Program-made: the position numbers and the translations under genes
Source of the DNA: Gemmatimonadota bacterium
Lineage (GTDB): Bacteria > Gemmatimonadota > Gemmatimonadetes > Longimicrobiales > Gaopeijiaceae
Length of the DNA: 43,456 nucleotides
Direction: 5' to 3'
Assembly (NCBI GenBank): GCA_028873595.1
Contig: JAPPOV010000019.1
Coordinates: 1-43,456 of the forward strand
Shown here: piece after piece, positions 13,805 to 22,256 of the stretch
Layout of the letters: each line of letters starts with the position of its first letter
Position numbering within the stretch: the stretch's first letter is position 1
Notes under the pieces: model-generated
What the model saw: the letters and a program-made list of their open reading frames with translations, nothing else
Database searches by the model: none
Told to the model about the DNA's origin: nothing

Positions 13805-15901
13805 TCAGTCCCGGCGCGGCAGAAAGTCCGCCGCCCTGAAGAGCGGCTCACTCTCGTAGTAGTAGCCGTCGGCCATGACCGCCGACACGGTGCGGATGTT
13901 CGAGATGTCGAGAAGTGGATTCTGATCTAGGATCGCGATATCCGCCTGTTTTCCCTCTTCGAGGGTTCCCGTTTCCGAATCCATCCCCATGGACCGGGCC
14001 GGAATGATTGTCGCGGTCTGGATCGTCTCGAGCGGTGTCAGCCCCCCGAGGTGGTGGTACGCCTCCATCTCGAGGTAGAGGCTGAAGACCGGCACGCCGT
14101 TGTCGGTGCCGGCCACGACGGGCACACCAGCTCGGTGGAAGTCGCCGATGATCTGCATCGCCTTGGCAACGTCGGCCCTCATCTGTGCGGCCTGAGTCGA
14201 GTCGACACCCGACAGGAAGCGTTTGCCTTCCCAGAGTTCGTAGGCGATGCGAGCGACGTCGGGTTCGACGGTCTCGAGCGGCGTGCCCAGGGGGAGGTTC
14301 CTCAGAATGTCGAGTGAGATCGTCGGGTCCAGGGCGATTTTGCGGTCGGCGAGGAAGGCGGCGGCCGTGCTGATGCGTTCCTCACTCACATTCCGATCGA
14401 AGAGGTAGAGTCTCCCCAGATCAGCGAGCGTCTCGTCCGGGAAGAGTACGGAGAGGAACAGACCTCTGTGATTGAACTGATCCATGCCGAGTTCGACCGC
14501 GGTGACGGCGTTCTCCACGGCGCGGGGTACATGGCCCGTGACGGTCATGCCCCTGCGGTGGGCTTCCTCCGTGAGGACCTTCAGGACGTCGGGCTCGATG
14601 GCGGTGTAGATCTTCACCTGGTCGTACCCGTGTTCGGCGTACAGGGCGACGACCTCCCGAGCCTCCTCCGGCGTGGTTGCGCGAATGACTCCGTTTCCGG
14701 TGATCCCCGCGCCGTCGGTCATACCGGACAGGAGGATCTCGGGGCCCATGGCATCCCCCGAAGCGACCGCATCTCGGAACGCCGTCGCGAACTCGAGTTC
14801 GTTACCGAGGTCGCGAATCGTCGTGACGCCTCCGGCCAAATAGGCGGGCGCCCACTGCACCTGGTTCGAGTGGGCGTGCATGTCCCACAGACCTGGTATG
14901 AGGGTCTTTCCCGACACATCGATGATCCGTGCCTCCTCCGGGATCTCCACGTCCGACCGGGGCCCGAGCGCACGGATTCGGCCGCGCTCCACGAGCACGG
15001 TCATGTCGGTACGGGTGGTCTCGCTCAGTCCGTCCACGACGTCCGCGCCGACGAGGGCGGTCACGCTGGCCTGATCGCCTTGCAACTCCTCTGTGTAGTC
15101 GGCGAGCGTGCGCATCTGCTCTTCGACATGACCCTCGATGAAGAACGGCAGGGCGTCCTCGTACCCCTTCCGAATCGCTTCGCGGAATTGGGTGTTGGCC
15201 TGCACGAGTGCGACCAGGTTGTTCGACTCATCGAGCCAGATCGTCCGGAAGCCCCAGTTGATGCCCTCGACCACATAGCGAAGGAGCGTCGTGGGCCTAC
15301 CGTCGACCTCGACGATGTCTTCGCCTCTGTGGGTCAGGCGGATCTCACCTCTGGGGAAGGTGGGCAGCGCGTCGATCCCCCGATCGATGTAGTAGTGGTA
15401 CAGCATCATCTCCATCGCAGCCGGGATGTTGCCATGGACGGGGAAGAACGCTGTGGGCGCGGCCGTGTTCGTGACCGCCAGGTGCTTTTCGTGCACCGTC
15501 ACCACTCCGGCGCTCGCCGTGACCTCGAGGATGTTGGTGGTGTCGGCGCCCGCGATCCTCCTGTTCTGGTAGAAGGTAGGCGAGAGGTCGGTCCCGAGGC
15601 GCAGCTCCGCCTGCACGCCAGTGATGCGCCCGCGTTCGTTCTCGCCCTGGATGGACGAGACGACGATCGAGTCCCGGCCGGAGATGATGCTGAACGTCTC
15701 CTCCCCGATGAGCGACTGTCTGCGGTACATCAGGAATGAGCCGTCTTCGCTCAGATCCTCCCATGTAGCGGCACCGGAAGAACAGCCTCCCAGTAGCGTG
15801 ATGGCCGTCAGAGCGAAGAGAGGCCCGGATGCCGAGCGCGTGCGGAGGATGGCGTGAAGCAAGGTCGGAGTCCCGATGTCAGGGTTGGGCCGCGGCAACA
15901 T
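13805..15901 (-). CDS. Amidohydrolase-family lipoprotein
   Basis: 698 aa from ATG at 15901; a TTG 13 codons later would give a more compact signal, and a further upstream ATG (15946) is in frame but adds no feature. The signal ends ALTAITLLGGC. The first ~300 residues are a beta-rich domain without known motifs. The C-terminal half is a metal-dependent amidohydrolase: IPGLWDMHAHSN (H-x-H ligands), TVTGHVPRAVENA, MDQFNHRGLF, VVAGTDNGVP (Asp ligand) and the closing EEGKQADIAILDQNPL. Such proteins (imidazolonepropionase/prolidase-like) cleave cyclic amides or dipeptides; the substrate is unknown. Convergent with the DUF1080 operon and divergent from the DUF305 gene. Confidence 0.85.
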   Translation of the reverse strand: MLPRPNPDIGTPTLLHAILRTRSASGPLFALTAITLLGGCSSGAATWEDLSEDGSFLMYRRQSLIGEETFSIISGRDSIVVSSIQGENERGRITGVQAELRLGTDLSPTFYQNRRIAGADTTNILEVTASAGVVTVHEKHLAVTNTAAPTAFFPVHGNIPAAMEMMLYHYYIDRGIDALPTFPRGEIRLTHRGEDIVEVDGRPTTLLRYVVEGINWGFRTIWLDESNNLVALVQANTQFREAIRKGYEDALPFFIEGHVEEQMRTLADYTEELQGDQASVTALVGADVVDGLSETTRTDMTVLVERGRIRALGPRSDVEIPEEARIIDVSGKTLIPGLWDMHAHSNQVQWAPAYLAGGVTTIRDLGNELEFATAFRDAVASGDAMGPEILLSGMTDGAGITGNGVIRATTPEEAREVVALYAEHGYDQVKIYTAIEPDVLKVLTEEAHRRGMTVTGHVPRAVENAVTAVELGMDQFNHRGLFLSVLFPDETLADLGRLYLFDRNVSEERISTAAAFLADRKIALDPTISLDILRNLPLGTPLETVEPDVARIAYELWEGKRFLSGVDSTQAAQMRADVAKAMQIIGDFHRAGVPVVAGTDNGVPVFSLYLEMEAYHHLGGLTPLETIQTATIIPARSMGMDSETGTLEEGKQADIAILDQNPLLDISNIRTVSAVMADGYYYESEPLFRAADFLPRRD

Positions 15902-16035
15902 CCGAGGGCGCTCCGGGTGGGGCAAGTACGCTGAAACTGGCGTCACCGTCGGTGCGCAGCGTCTATATTCAGCTGCCCGGGCTGCCCGACGAGGGGTGGC
16001 TCGAACAACGCTCCATCGATGACGCCACCTTCTTG

Positions 16036-16707
16036 ATGACTCGAATCCGTGCCCTTTCCGTGCTCACCGTGCTCTTCGGCCCCATCGTTGCGGTCGGATG
16101 CGCGAGCGCTGGACCTGCCACGACCGGGTCGGCCACGGGTCCATCCGACACCGACAGAGCCCGCCTGGAAGCGCTGTACCGTGCTCGGACTGACAGCGCC
16201 TTCCTGACGGTGCACGAAGCGGACGCCCGGTTTATGACAGGGATGATCCATCACCATGCCCAGGCGCTGGTGATGTCACACCTGGCACCGCAGAACGGTG
16301 CGAGCGAATCGATCCGGACGCTGACTGGGCGGATCATCAATGCGCAGACGGACGAGATCGCGGTCATGCAGCGCTGGCTCCGTGATCGTGGTCGCCCGGT
16401 GCCAGAGGTCGACCAGTCAGGGCACATGATGGGCGGCCACATGCAGATGGCGGGTATGCTCACACCGGAGCAACTCGAGGAGTTGGCGGCCGCACGGAGC
16501 CAGGAGTACGACCGGCTCTTCCTGACGTACATGATCCAGCATCACAACGGTGCGGTCGACATGGTCGACGTGCTATTCGCGACCGACGGAGCTGCTCAGG
16601 ATGACTTTGTGTTCAAGCTCGCATCCGACATCCAGGTAGACCAGAAAACAGAGGTCGCGCGGATGCAGCGCATGCTCGACGCGATGCCTGCTCGCGAAAC
16701 CCCATAA
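16036..16707 (+). CDS. DUF305 ferritin-like lipoprotein
   Basis: 223 aa from ATG at 16036; frames extending upstream lie in the divergent promoter region. The signal ends LFGPIVAVGC. DUF305 (PF03713) is shown by its two signature helices: FMTGMIHHHAQALVMSHLA and YMIQHHNGAVDMVDVLF, together with AQTDEIAVMQRWLRDRG. The His/Met-rich segments (also HMMGGHMQM) suggest metal binding; family members are often next to copper-handling genes, but no function is proven. Located 33 bp before the LVIVD-repeat gene, so the pair is probably one transcript. Confidence 0.9.
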   Translation: MTRIRALSVLTVLFGPIVAVGCASAGPATTGSATGPSDTDRARLEALYRARTDSAFLTVHEADARFMTGMIHHHAQALVMSHLAPQNGASESIRTLTGRIINAQTDEIAVMQRWLRDRGRPVPEVDQSGHMMGGHMQMAGMLTPEQLEELAAARSQEYDRLFLTYMIQHHNGAVDMVDVLFATDGAAQDDFVFKLASDIQVDQKTEVARMQRMLDAMPARETP

Positions 16708-16740
16708 CCGAACCCACAAACCGATCGAGGTAGAGACACC

Positions 16741-18759
16741 ATGACCGTAGTCACATCCAACGCACCTTCGACTCGTTCGCGCCGACTTCGTGCGTTGAGT
16801 GTGGTGGTCGGGCTCGCCGTGGTTGCCAGCTGCGCCGGCCCGTCGACCACCCCGACCGGAATGACGTCGAGCATCGCGCCGACGATGCCGATGACACCCC
16901 TGAGTGCGACGCCGCCGAGTCCGGATCCCCGAGTCGGACTCGGGGCCGGGCTCTTCGACGCTGAGGAAGCGGCGTGGAATCTGAGCGTGGTCTCAAAGAC
17001 TCCTCCGCCGGATCCCTTTGTCGGCCGCACGAACTCTGATCTTGCCTTCAAGGGCAACTATGTCATTCAGGGCAACTACGACGGAGTCCAGATCTGGGAT
17101 GTTACGGATCCGTCGTCCCCGACGACCGTGATCACGTACGTTTGTCCCGCGTCACAGAGTGACGTCTCCGTAGCTGGCGATCTGCTCTTCGTCTCCGGTG
17201 AGGGTATGACGGGTCGACTCGACTGTGGCCCAGGGGGTGTCGCCGATGCGGTCAGTCAGGAACGGCTGCGTGGAATCCGGATCTTCGATATCAGCGACAT
17301 CCGGAACCCGGAGTACGTCCACAACGTGCAGACGTGCCGTGGCTCCCACACGCACACGGTGCTTGAGGATCCGAACGACACCGAGAATGTCTACATCTAC
17401 GTGTCGGGATCCGCGCCCGTACGACCGGCTGAAGAGCTTGCTGGCTGTTCCGGCCTCCTTCCGGCCGATGATCCGAATTCGGCCCTCTTTCGCATTGAGG
17501 TGATCCGCGTCCCGATCGATGACCCGGCAGCCGCCGCGATCGTCAGTTCTCCGCGCATCTTCGAAGATCTGGTCGCGCCTCCCACGCATGGTCTGGCCCC
17601 CGACGACCTCGCGGTGATCGAGGCGGCCAGAGATCGCGGGGATTTCATCGTCGATATCATGGGCCAGACGGTCGTGCTTCCGCCGCGGTACACCGCGCCG
17701 CTGCTCGACAGTATGATGGCCGCGCGGGGTGGTGAGTCAGTCACTGCAGCCGACAGCATGGCCCTTCGTGAGGCTCTCCCGGCGCTGATGGCGCGGATGG
17801 TGGGCGGTGGGGATGGTCGTGAGGGCATGGGCCCCACCCAATGCCACGACATCACCGTGTACCCGATGATCGGGCTCGCGGGAGGTGCGTGCGAAGGCTA
17901 TGGGCTTTTGCTCGACATCAGCGATCCGGTGGACCCGATCCGCCTTGCGGCTGTGGCGGACTCGAACTTCTCGTATTGGCACTCGGCGACGTTCAACAAC
18001 GATGGGAGCGCCATCCTGTTCACCGACGAATGGGGCGGTGGTGGTGCGCCGAAATGCCGCGCCTCCGATCCGTACGAGTGGGGCGCGAACGCGATCTTCA
18101 CCATCGAAGGTGAAGACATGGAGTTCCAGAGCTACTTCAAGATGTCGGCGCCGCAGACCTCTCTCGAGAACTGCGTGGCGCACAACGGTTCACTGGTTCC
18201 GGTGCCCGGTCGCACGATCATGGTGCAGTCGTGGTACCAGGGAGGGATCTCCCTGCTCGACTGGACCGACCCGACCAACCCGGTCGAGATCGCGTTTCAT
18301 GACCGCGGACCGTCGGATGCCGAGCGCATGGGCGCTGGGGGCAGCTGGTCGGTCTACTGGTATAACGGATATCTGTACAGCTCCGAGATCTCCCGCGGCC
18401 TCGACGTCTTCGAGCTGACACCGAGTCCGGTGATGACTCAGAACGAGATCGATGCGGCGAACACGGTGCGCTTCGAGCAGCTGAACTCACAGGGGCAGCC
18501 CGAAATCGTCTGGCCGCACAGCTTCGCGCTGGCCCGTGCGTACGTCGATCAACTGGAGCGGCATCGGGCGGTTTCCTCGGGTTGGGTAACCGAGGTTCGC
18601 GCCGCGCTGGCTGCGGCAGAACAGGCCTCGGGTTCGGCTCGTGTGTCGTCGCTCAATGGACTCGCATCGCAGATCAGCGGCGCGGCGGACGAATCGCGTG
18701 ACCCCGCCAAGGTTAGGATGCTGGTCGACGTCGTTCGAGGTCTGGCGACGGCTCAGTAG
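16741..18759 (+). CDS. LVIVD-repeat (beta-propeller) lipoprotein
   Basis: 672 aa from ATG at 16741, preceded by GAGGTAGAG. The signal carries basic residues then LSVVVGLAVVASC (lipobox, about Cys31). Several LVIVD-type blades can be seen: YDGVQIWDVTDPSSPTTVI, LRGIRIFDISDIRNPEYVHN, YGLLLDISDPVDPIRLAAV and GGISLLDWTDPTNPVEIAFH, with a late SRGLDVFELTPS. It should fold as a surface beta-propeller; no enzymatic motif is visible. A helical C-terminal tail (about 580-672) carries no domain I know. Conserved histidines (SHTHTV, SYWHSATF) could bind metal. It follows the DUF305 gene by 33 bp. Confidence 0.85.
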   Translation: MTVVTSNAPSTRSRRLRALSVVVGLAVVASCAGPSTTPTGMTSSIAPTMPMTPLSATPPSPDPRVGLGAGLFDAEEAAWNLSVVSKTPPPDPFVGRTNSDLAFKGNYVIQGNYDGVQIWDVTDPSSPTTVITYVCPASQSDVSVAGDLLFVSGEGMTGRLDCGPGGVADAVSQERLRGIRIFDISDIRNPEYVHNVQTCRGSHTHTVLEDPNDTENVYIYVSGSAPVRPAEELAGCSGLLPADDPNSALFRIEVIRVPIDDPAAAAIVSSPRIFEDLVAPPTHGLAPDDLAVIEAARDRGDFIVDIMGQTVVLPPRYTAPLLDSMMAARGGESVTAADSMALREALPALMARMVGGGDGREGMGPTQCHDITVYPMIGLAGGACEGYGLLLDISDPVDPIRLAAVADSNFSYWHSATFNNDGSAILFTDEWGGGGAPKCRASDPYEWGANAIFTIEGEDMEFQSYFKMSAPQTSLENCVAHNGSLVPVPGRTIMVQSWYQGGISLLDWTDPTNPVEIAFHDRGPSDAERMGAGGSWSVYWYNGYLYSSEISRGLDVFELTPSPVMTQNEIDAANTVRFEQLNSQGQPEIVWPHSFALARAYVDQLERHRAVSSGWVTEVRAALAAAEQASGSARVSSLNGLASQISGAADESRDPAKVRMLVDVVRGLATAQ

Positions 18760-18777
18760 GTCGTACGTGGGTGAGGG

Positions 18778-18805
18778 GGGGCGGGCGCGAGCGGGCGCCC
18801 GCCCC
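18778..18805. terminator. GC-rich hairpin between convergent genes
   Basis: GGGGCGGGCG (18778-18787) pairs perfectly with CGCCCGCCCC (18796-18805) around an 8-nt loop. It lies between the LVIVD gene and the convergent aminotransferase gene. No T-run follows, so it may work by RNA structure alone or with Rho. Confidence 0.6.
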
Positions 18806-18882
18806 GCTCAGCTGTCTCCGAGCAGTGTCTCTTTTGACGTCCCTATGTGGTCCGTATTCGGGTCAGGCTACCGCTGGGGGTC

Positions 18883-19977
18883 TCATTCCCATGCGTCCAG
18901 CGCTGCGCCCAGCCTGCTCAGTCCCTCTTCCAGGATAGTAGGTTCACCCGCCACAGAGACCCGGAAGTGCGCGGGCTCACCGAAGAGCGCGCCGGGCGTT
19001 ACTCCTACACCAAAGTTTGCTGCTGCGAATTCTACGAATGGCCCCGCGTCTTCCACACCACGTATACGCGGGAAGCCGACGGACCCTCCAATCGGCTCCA
19101 CCCAATCGAGCTCGGGGCGGTTTTCCACGAACGCCTTGAAGAGTGACATACCCGGCCCGAGCACGCGACGCGCACGCTCTAGCAAACGATCCAGGTGCTG
19201 AAATGCCATAGCACCAATCGTCTCGGACGGGATCGACCCTACCCCGTCGAAGACATCGCGCACTCGAAGCGCGCGCAGCGTCGTCTCCGGATTTGCAATC
19301 ATCCACCCGATACGAGCTCCAGCAAGACCGTACGATTTGGTGAGGCTGTTCGTCGACACGAAAACGGGATCGCGGGTCGCGACAGGCGATCGGTCGACAC
19401 CTTCCAGTGCGTCCAGGTACACCTCGTCGACGATCACCTTGGCGCCGACACCGCGCGCCAGATCGCCCACCCTCATCAGCGAATCGTGCTCTGCGTACAC
19501 TCCGGACGGGTTGTGCAGATTCGTGAGCATGATTGCCGACACATCAGGTGTCAGCGCAGCTTCGACCGCGTCTGGATCGAGTGCGAAGCGACGGCTCCAT
19601 CCGCGATCGAAGGTGACGACTTCGGCGCCCAGGAAGCGTGCTGCGCCCATGTGCGGATCGTACCCCGGCCATTCGGCGAGCAGCGTATCGCCCGGTCGAA
19701 GCAACGCGGCCAAAGCAAGGAAGTTGGCCCCCGACGCACCGGGTCCGGTCGCGATATGCTCGGTCCCTACGTCGTACCGGTCAGCGATCGCTTCTACGAG
19801 GGGCGGCCAGCCGTCATCGTTGCGACCGTAGAGCGCGATGGCCTCTCGGGCTTCGGGAAACTCTTCCAGGGTGCAGGGGAGGAGGTTCGAGCCGGAAAGG
19901 TCGCACTCGACCTTTTCCCGGTGCTTCGACCACGTCATGTACGGGGCCCACGTATTGGGCCAGCGTGAATCGGTCAT
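18883..19977 (-). CDS. Aminotransferase class I/II (PLP)
   Basis: 364 aa from ATG at 19977, opening MTDSRWPNTWAPYMTW; upstream in-frame ATGs (for example at 20052) would overlap the divergent nitroreductase promoter. Fold-type I landmarks: GPGASGANFLALAALLRPGD (cofactor phosphate loop), LTNLHNPSGVYAE (Asn), VIVDEVYLDAL (Asp and Tyr), TNSLTKSYGLAGARIGWM with the Schiff-base Lys214 and the downstream Arg-containing strand, and a C-terminal PAHFRVSVAG with the substrate-carboxylate Arg. The family is broad (aspartate, alanine, aromatic), so the amino acid used cannot be named. Confidence 0.88.
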   Translation of the reverse strand: MTDSRWPNTWAPYMTWSKHREKVECDLSGSNLLPCTLEEFPEAREAIALYGRNDDGWPPLVEAIADRYDVGTEHIATGPGASGANFLALAALLRPGDTLLAEWPGYDPHMGAARFLGAEVVTFDRGWSRRFALDPDAVEAALTPDVSAIMLTNLHNPSGVYAEHDSLMRVGDLARGVGAKVIVDEVYLDALEGVDRSPVATRDPVFVSTNSLTKSYGLAGARIGWMIANPETTLRALRVRDVFDGVGSIPSETIGAMAFQHLDRLLERARRVLGPGMSLFKAFVENRPELDWVEPIGGSVGFPRIRGVEDAGPFVEFAAANFGVGVTPGALFGEPAHFRVSVAGEPTILEEGLSRLGAALDAWE

Positions 19978-20089
19978 GTCGTCGGGGTACGGTCCGAAGT
20001 GCAGGGAGAGGTGAGGACGACCATCGTCGGCGAGGCTACGACAGAGTGTCATGCTTTTCCAGGTCAGTCCTGAGAGGCACATTGGCCGC

Positions 20090-20650
20090 ATGAACATTTT
20101 CGACGCGATATCCGCCCGCCGCTCCATCAAATCCTTCACGGACCGCCCGATCACGAACGAGGAAATCGAACAGCTGCTTTCGATGGCCGTGCTCGCGCCG
20201 AACCACCGGATGACGGAGCCGTGGCGCTTCTATGTCATGGGTCCCGAGGCCCGTGCCGGTTTCGGGTACACACTCGGTTTGCGAAAGGCGAAGCGGGTCG
20301 ACGAGCCGAACGCCAAAGTGGCCGTGATTCAAAAGGTCGAGGCGTCCCATCGCGACCTCCCTGCCATGCTCGCTGTTGCGACGATCCTTCATGAGAACCC
20401 GGAGATCCGTGAAGAGGACTACGCAGCCACCTACATGGCGATCCAGAATCTGTGTTTGGCCGCCCCGTCGCTCGGCCTTGGCACCCATGTGAAGAGCGGT
20501 GGCGTGATGGACGACCCCAGGGCTCGCGAGGCCATCGGTGTGCGCGAGGGTGAGCGGATCATCGCCACGATCGCTCTGGGGGAGCCTGCGGCCATGCCCG
20601 ACCCTAAGCCCCGTCACAGTGCGGATGAGTTCACGACGTGGGTGGCCTGA
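20090..20650 (+). CDS. Nitroreductase-family FMN oxidoreductase
   Basis: 186 aa from ATG at 20090, with GAGAGG about 10 nt upstream. Motifs: NIFDAISARRSIKSFTDRPI (FMN phosphate-binding Arg-x-Ser), LAPNHRMTEPWRFYVM, a central AIQNLCLAAPSLGLGTH helix that contributes to FMN binding, and the closing IIATIALGEPAAMPDPKPRH. Family enzymes are FMN dimers using NAD(P)H to reduce nitroaromatics, quinones or flavins. The substrate is unknown. Divergent from the aminotransferase; the exported M20 peptidase starts 53 bp downstream. Confidence 0.88.
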   Translation: MNIFDAISARRSIKSFTDRPITNEEIEQLLSMAVLAPNHRMTEPWRFYVMGPEARAGFGYTLGLRKAKRVDEPNAKVAVIQKVEASHRDLPAMLAVATILHENPEIREEDYAATYMAIQNLCLAAPSLGLGTHVKSGGVMDDPRAREAIGVREGERIIATIALGEPAAMPDPKPRHSADEFTTWVA

Positions 20651-20703
20651 CAGCCGTCGCAGCTCTGCGCTCATCAACGACCCCACAGGACCAGGACGTG
20701 AAC

Positions 20704-22134
20704 ATGACGATTCGTCGCTTGCTTGTGACCGCCGCGGCATTCGCTGTGGTCGGCGTCGGCGCACCCGCCTCGGCCCAGACGATGCCTCCGGACGAGTACA
20801 TGGACCTCGCTCGAGGCATCTTTTCCGAATTGATCGAGATCAACACCACGGACTCGGAGCGCGGAAACAACACGCTCGCCGCGCAGGCGCTCGCCCGGCA
20901 TCTCCTCGACGCGGGCTTTCCCGAGGAGGACGTGCACGTGCTCGTGCCCGACGACGCCCCGACCAAGGGGAATCTGGTCGCTCGCTACCGGGGTCGAGAC
21001 AGCAGTCTGAAGCCGATCCTGCTCCTCGCGCACATCGACGTGGTCCAAGCGCTGCCGGAGGACTGGTCGGAGGACTTGGATCCGTTCGCCTTCACGGAAC
21101 GGGACGGCTACTACTACGGTCGCGGCGTCACGGACGATAAGGACGAAGCTGCGATCTACACGGCCAACTTCATCCGCATGCGGCAGGAGGGCTTTGTGCC
21201 CGAGCGCGACATCGTGGTGGCCCTCACTGCAGACGAGGAAGGCGGGCCGCGAAATGGCGTGGCCTTCCTCCTGGAGGAGCATCGCGACCTTATCGACGCG
21301 GCCTACGCGCTGAATGAAGGCGGCGGTGGCATGGAGAAGGACGGTCGGAAGATCTCCAACAACGTCCAGGCCGCCGAGAAGAAATACCAGTCGTTCACCT
21401 TCCGGGCGACGAACCCCGGTGGGCATTCGTCGCTTCCGGTCCGGAAGAATGCGATCTACGACCTCTCGTCTGCGTTGCTGGCGGTTCAGGAATACGCCTT
21501 TCCGGTCATGATGCACGAGGTCACCGAGGCGTTCTTTTCGGGCTCCGCCGACATCGTGGGCGGAGAGATGGGCGAAGCGATGCGCCGCATTGTCGAGAAT
21601 CCCGGCGATGCGGAAGCGGATCGGATTCTGGCCGGTGAAGCCGGGTACAACTCCCGGCTGCGTACCACCTGCGTCGCAACGCTCCTCAACGGGGGACATG
21701 CGCCGAACGCGCTCCCTCAACTCGCGGAGGCTACGGTGAACTGCCGGATCTTCCCGACCCACGATCCGATGGACGTACAGGCTGCGCTGCAGGAGATCAC
21801 TGCGCCGTTCGATGTCGAGGTGATCGCGCAGGGGCAGGCTCGCCCAAGTCCTCCCTCGCCACTGGTCGACGAGGTTCTCGGACCGATCCAGCGCATCACG
21901 GAGCAGATGTGGCCCGGGGTTCGGGTCCTGCCGGTCATGTCGACGGGTGCGACGGATGGTCTCTATCTGCGTCGCGCCGGGATCCCGGTGTACGGAGTCA
22001 GCGGGATTTTCGGAGATATGGACGACACGCGCGCACACGGGCAGGATGAGCGTATCCTGATCGAGCACTTCTACGAAGGACAGGAGTTCCTGTACCGGCT
22101 GGTGAAAGCCCTCTCGAACGGCGGCGTAGCTTAG
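20704..22134 (+). CDS. Exported M20-family metallopeptidase
   Basis: 476 aa from ATG at 20704. Signal peptide about residues 1-25 (MTIRRLLVTAAAFAVVGVGA then PASAQ). The di-zinc ligands of M20/M28-like enzymes are in order: H110 (LLLAHIDVVQA), D144 (GRGVTDDKDEA), catalytic/ligand pair E178-E179 (ADEEGGPR), and H445 (AHGQDERI). A central dimerisation domain starts around KKYQSFTFRATNPGGHSS. Function: periplasmic carboxypeptidase or dipeptidase, probably for peptide scavenging. The length (about 450 mature) is normal for M20A/PepV-like members. Confidence 0.92.
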   Translation: MTIRRLLVTAAAFAVVGVGAPASAQTMPPDEYMDLARGIFSELIEINTTDSERGNNTLAAQALARHLLDAGFPEEDVHVLVPDDAPTKGNLVARYRGRDSSLKPILLLAHIDVVQALPEDWSEDLDPFAFTERDGYYYGRGVTDDKDEAAIYTANFIRMRQEGFVPERDIVVALTADEEGGPRNGVAFLLEEHRDLIDAAYALNEGGGGMEKDGRKISNNVQAAEKKYQSFTFRATNPGGHSSLPVRKNAIYDLSSALLAVQEYAFPVMMHEVTEAFFSGSADIVGGEMGEAMRRIVENPGDAEADRILAGEAGYNSRLRTTCVATLLNGGHAPNALPQLAEATVNCRIFPTHDPMDVQAALQEITAPFDVEVIAQGQARPSPPSPLVDEVLGPIQRITEQMWPGVRVLPVMSTGATDGLYLRRAGIPVYGVSGIFGDMDDTRAHGQDERILIEHFYEGQEFLYRLVKALSNGGVA

Positions 22135-22256
22135 TAAGGTGCACCTTCAGGAGCGCCGTGGGCATCGAGAACCATGGACCTCCGGACCTCTCCTGAAGAA
22201 CGAATCCGCGCGGGTGGGGGGCAGCCTCCACCCTCGCCTCACCATTGGCTCTTCCC

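Noticed and set aside
14468..15739. Long plus-strand frame (423 codons) opposite the amidohydrolase
   Set aside because: It mirrors the true minus-strand gene in high-GC codon-position pattern; its translation has no domain, while the minus strand shows metal-binding motifs.
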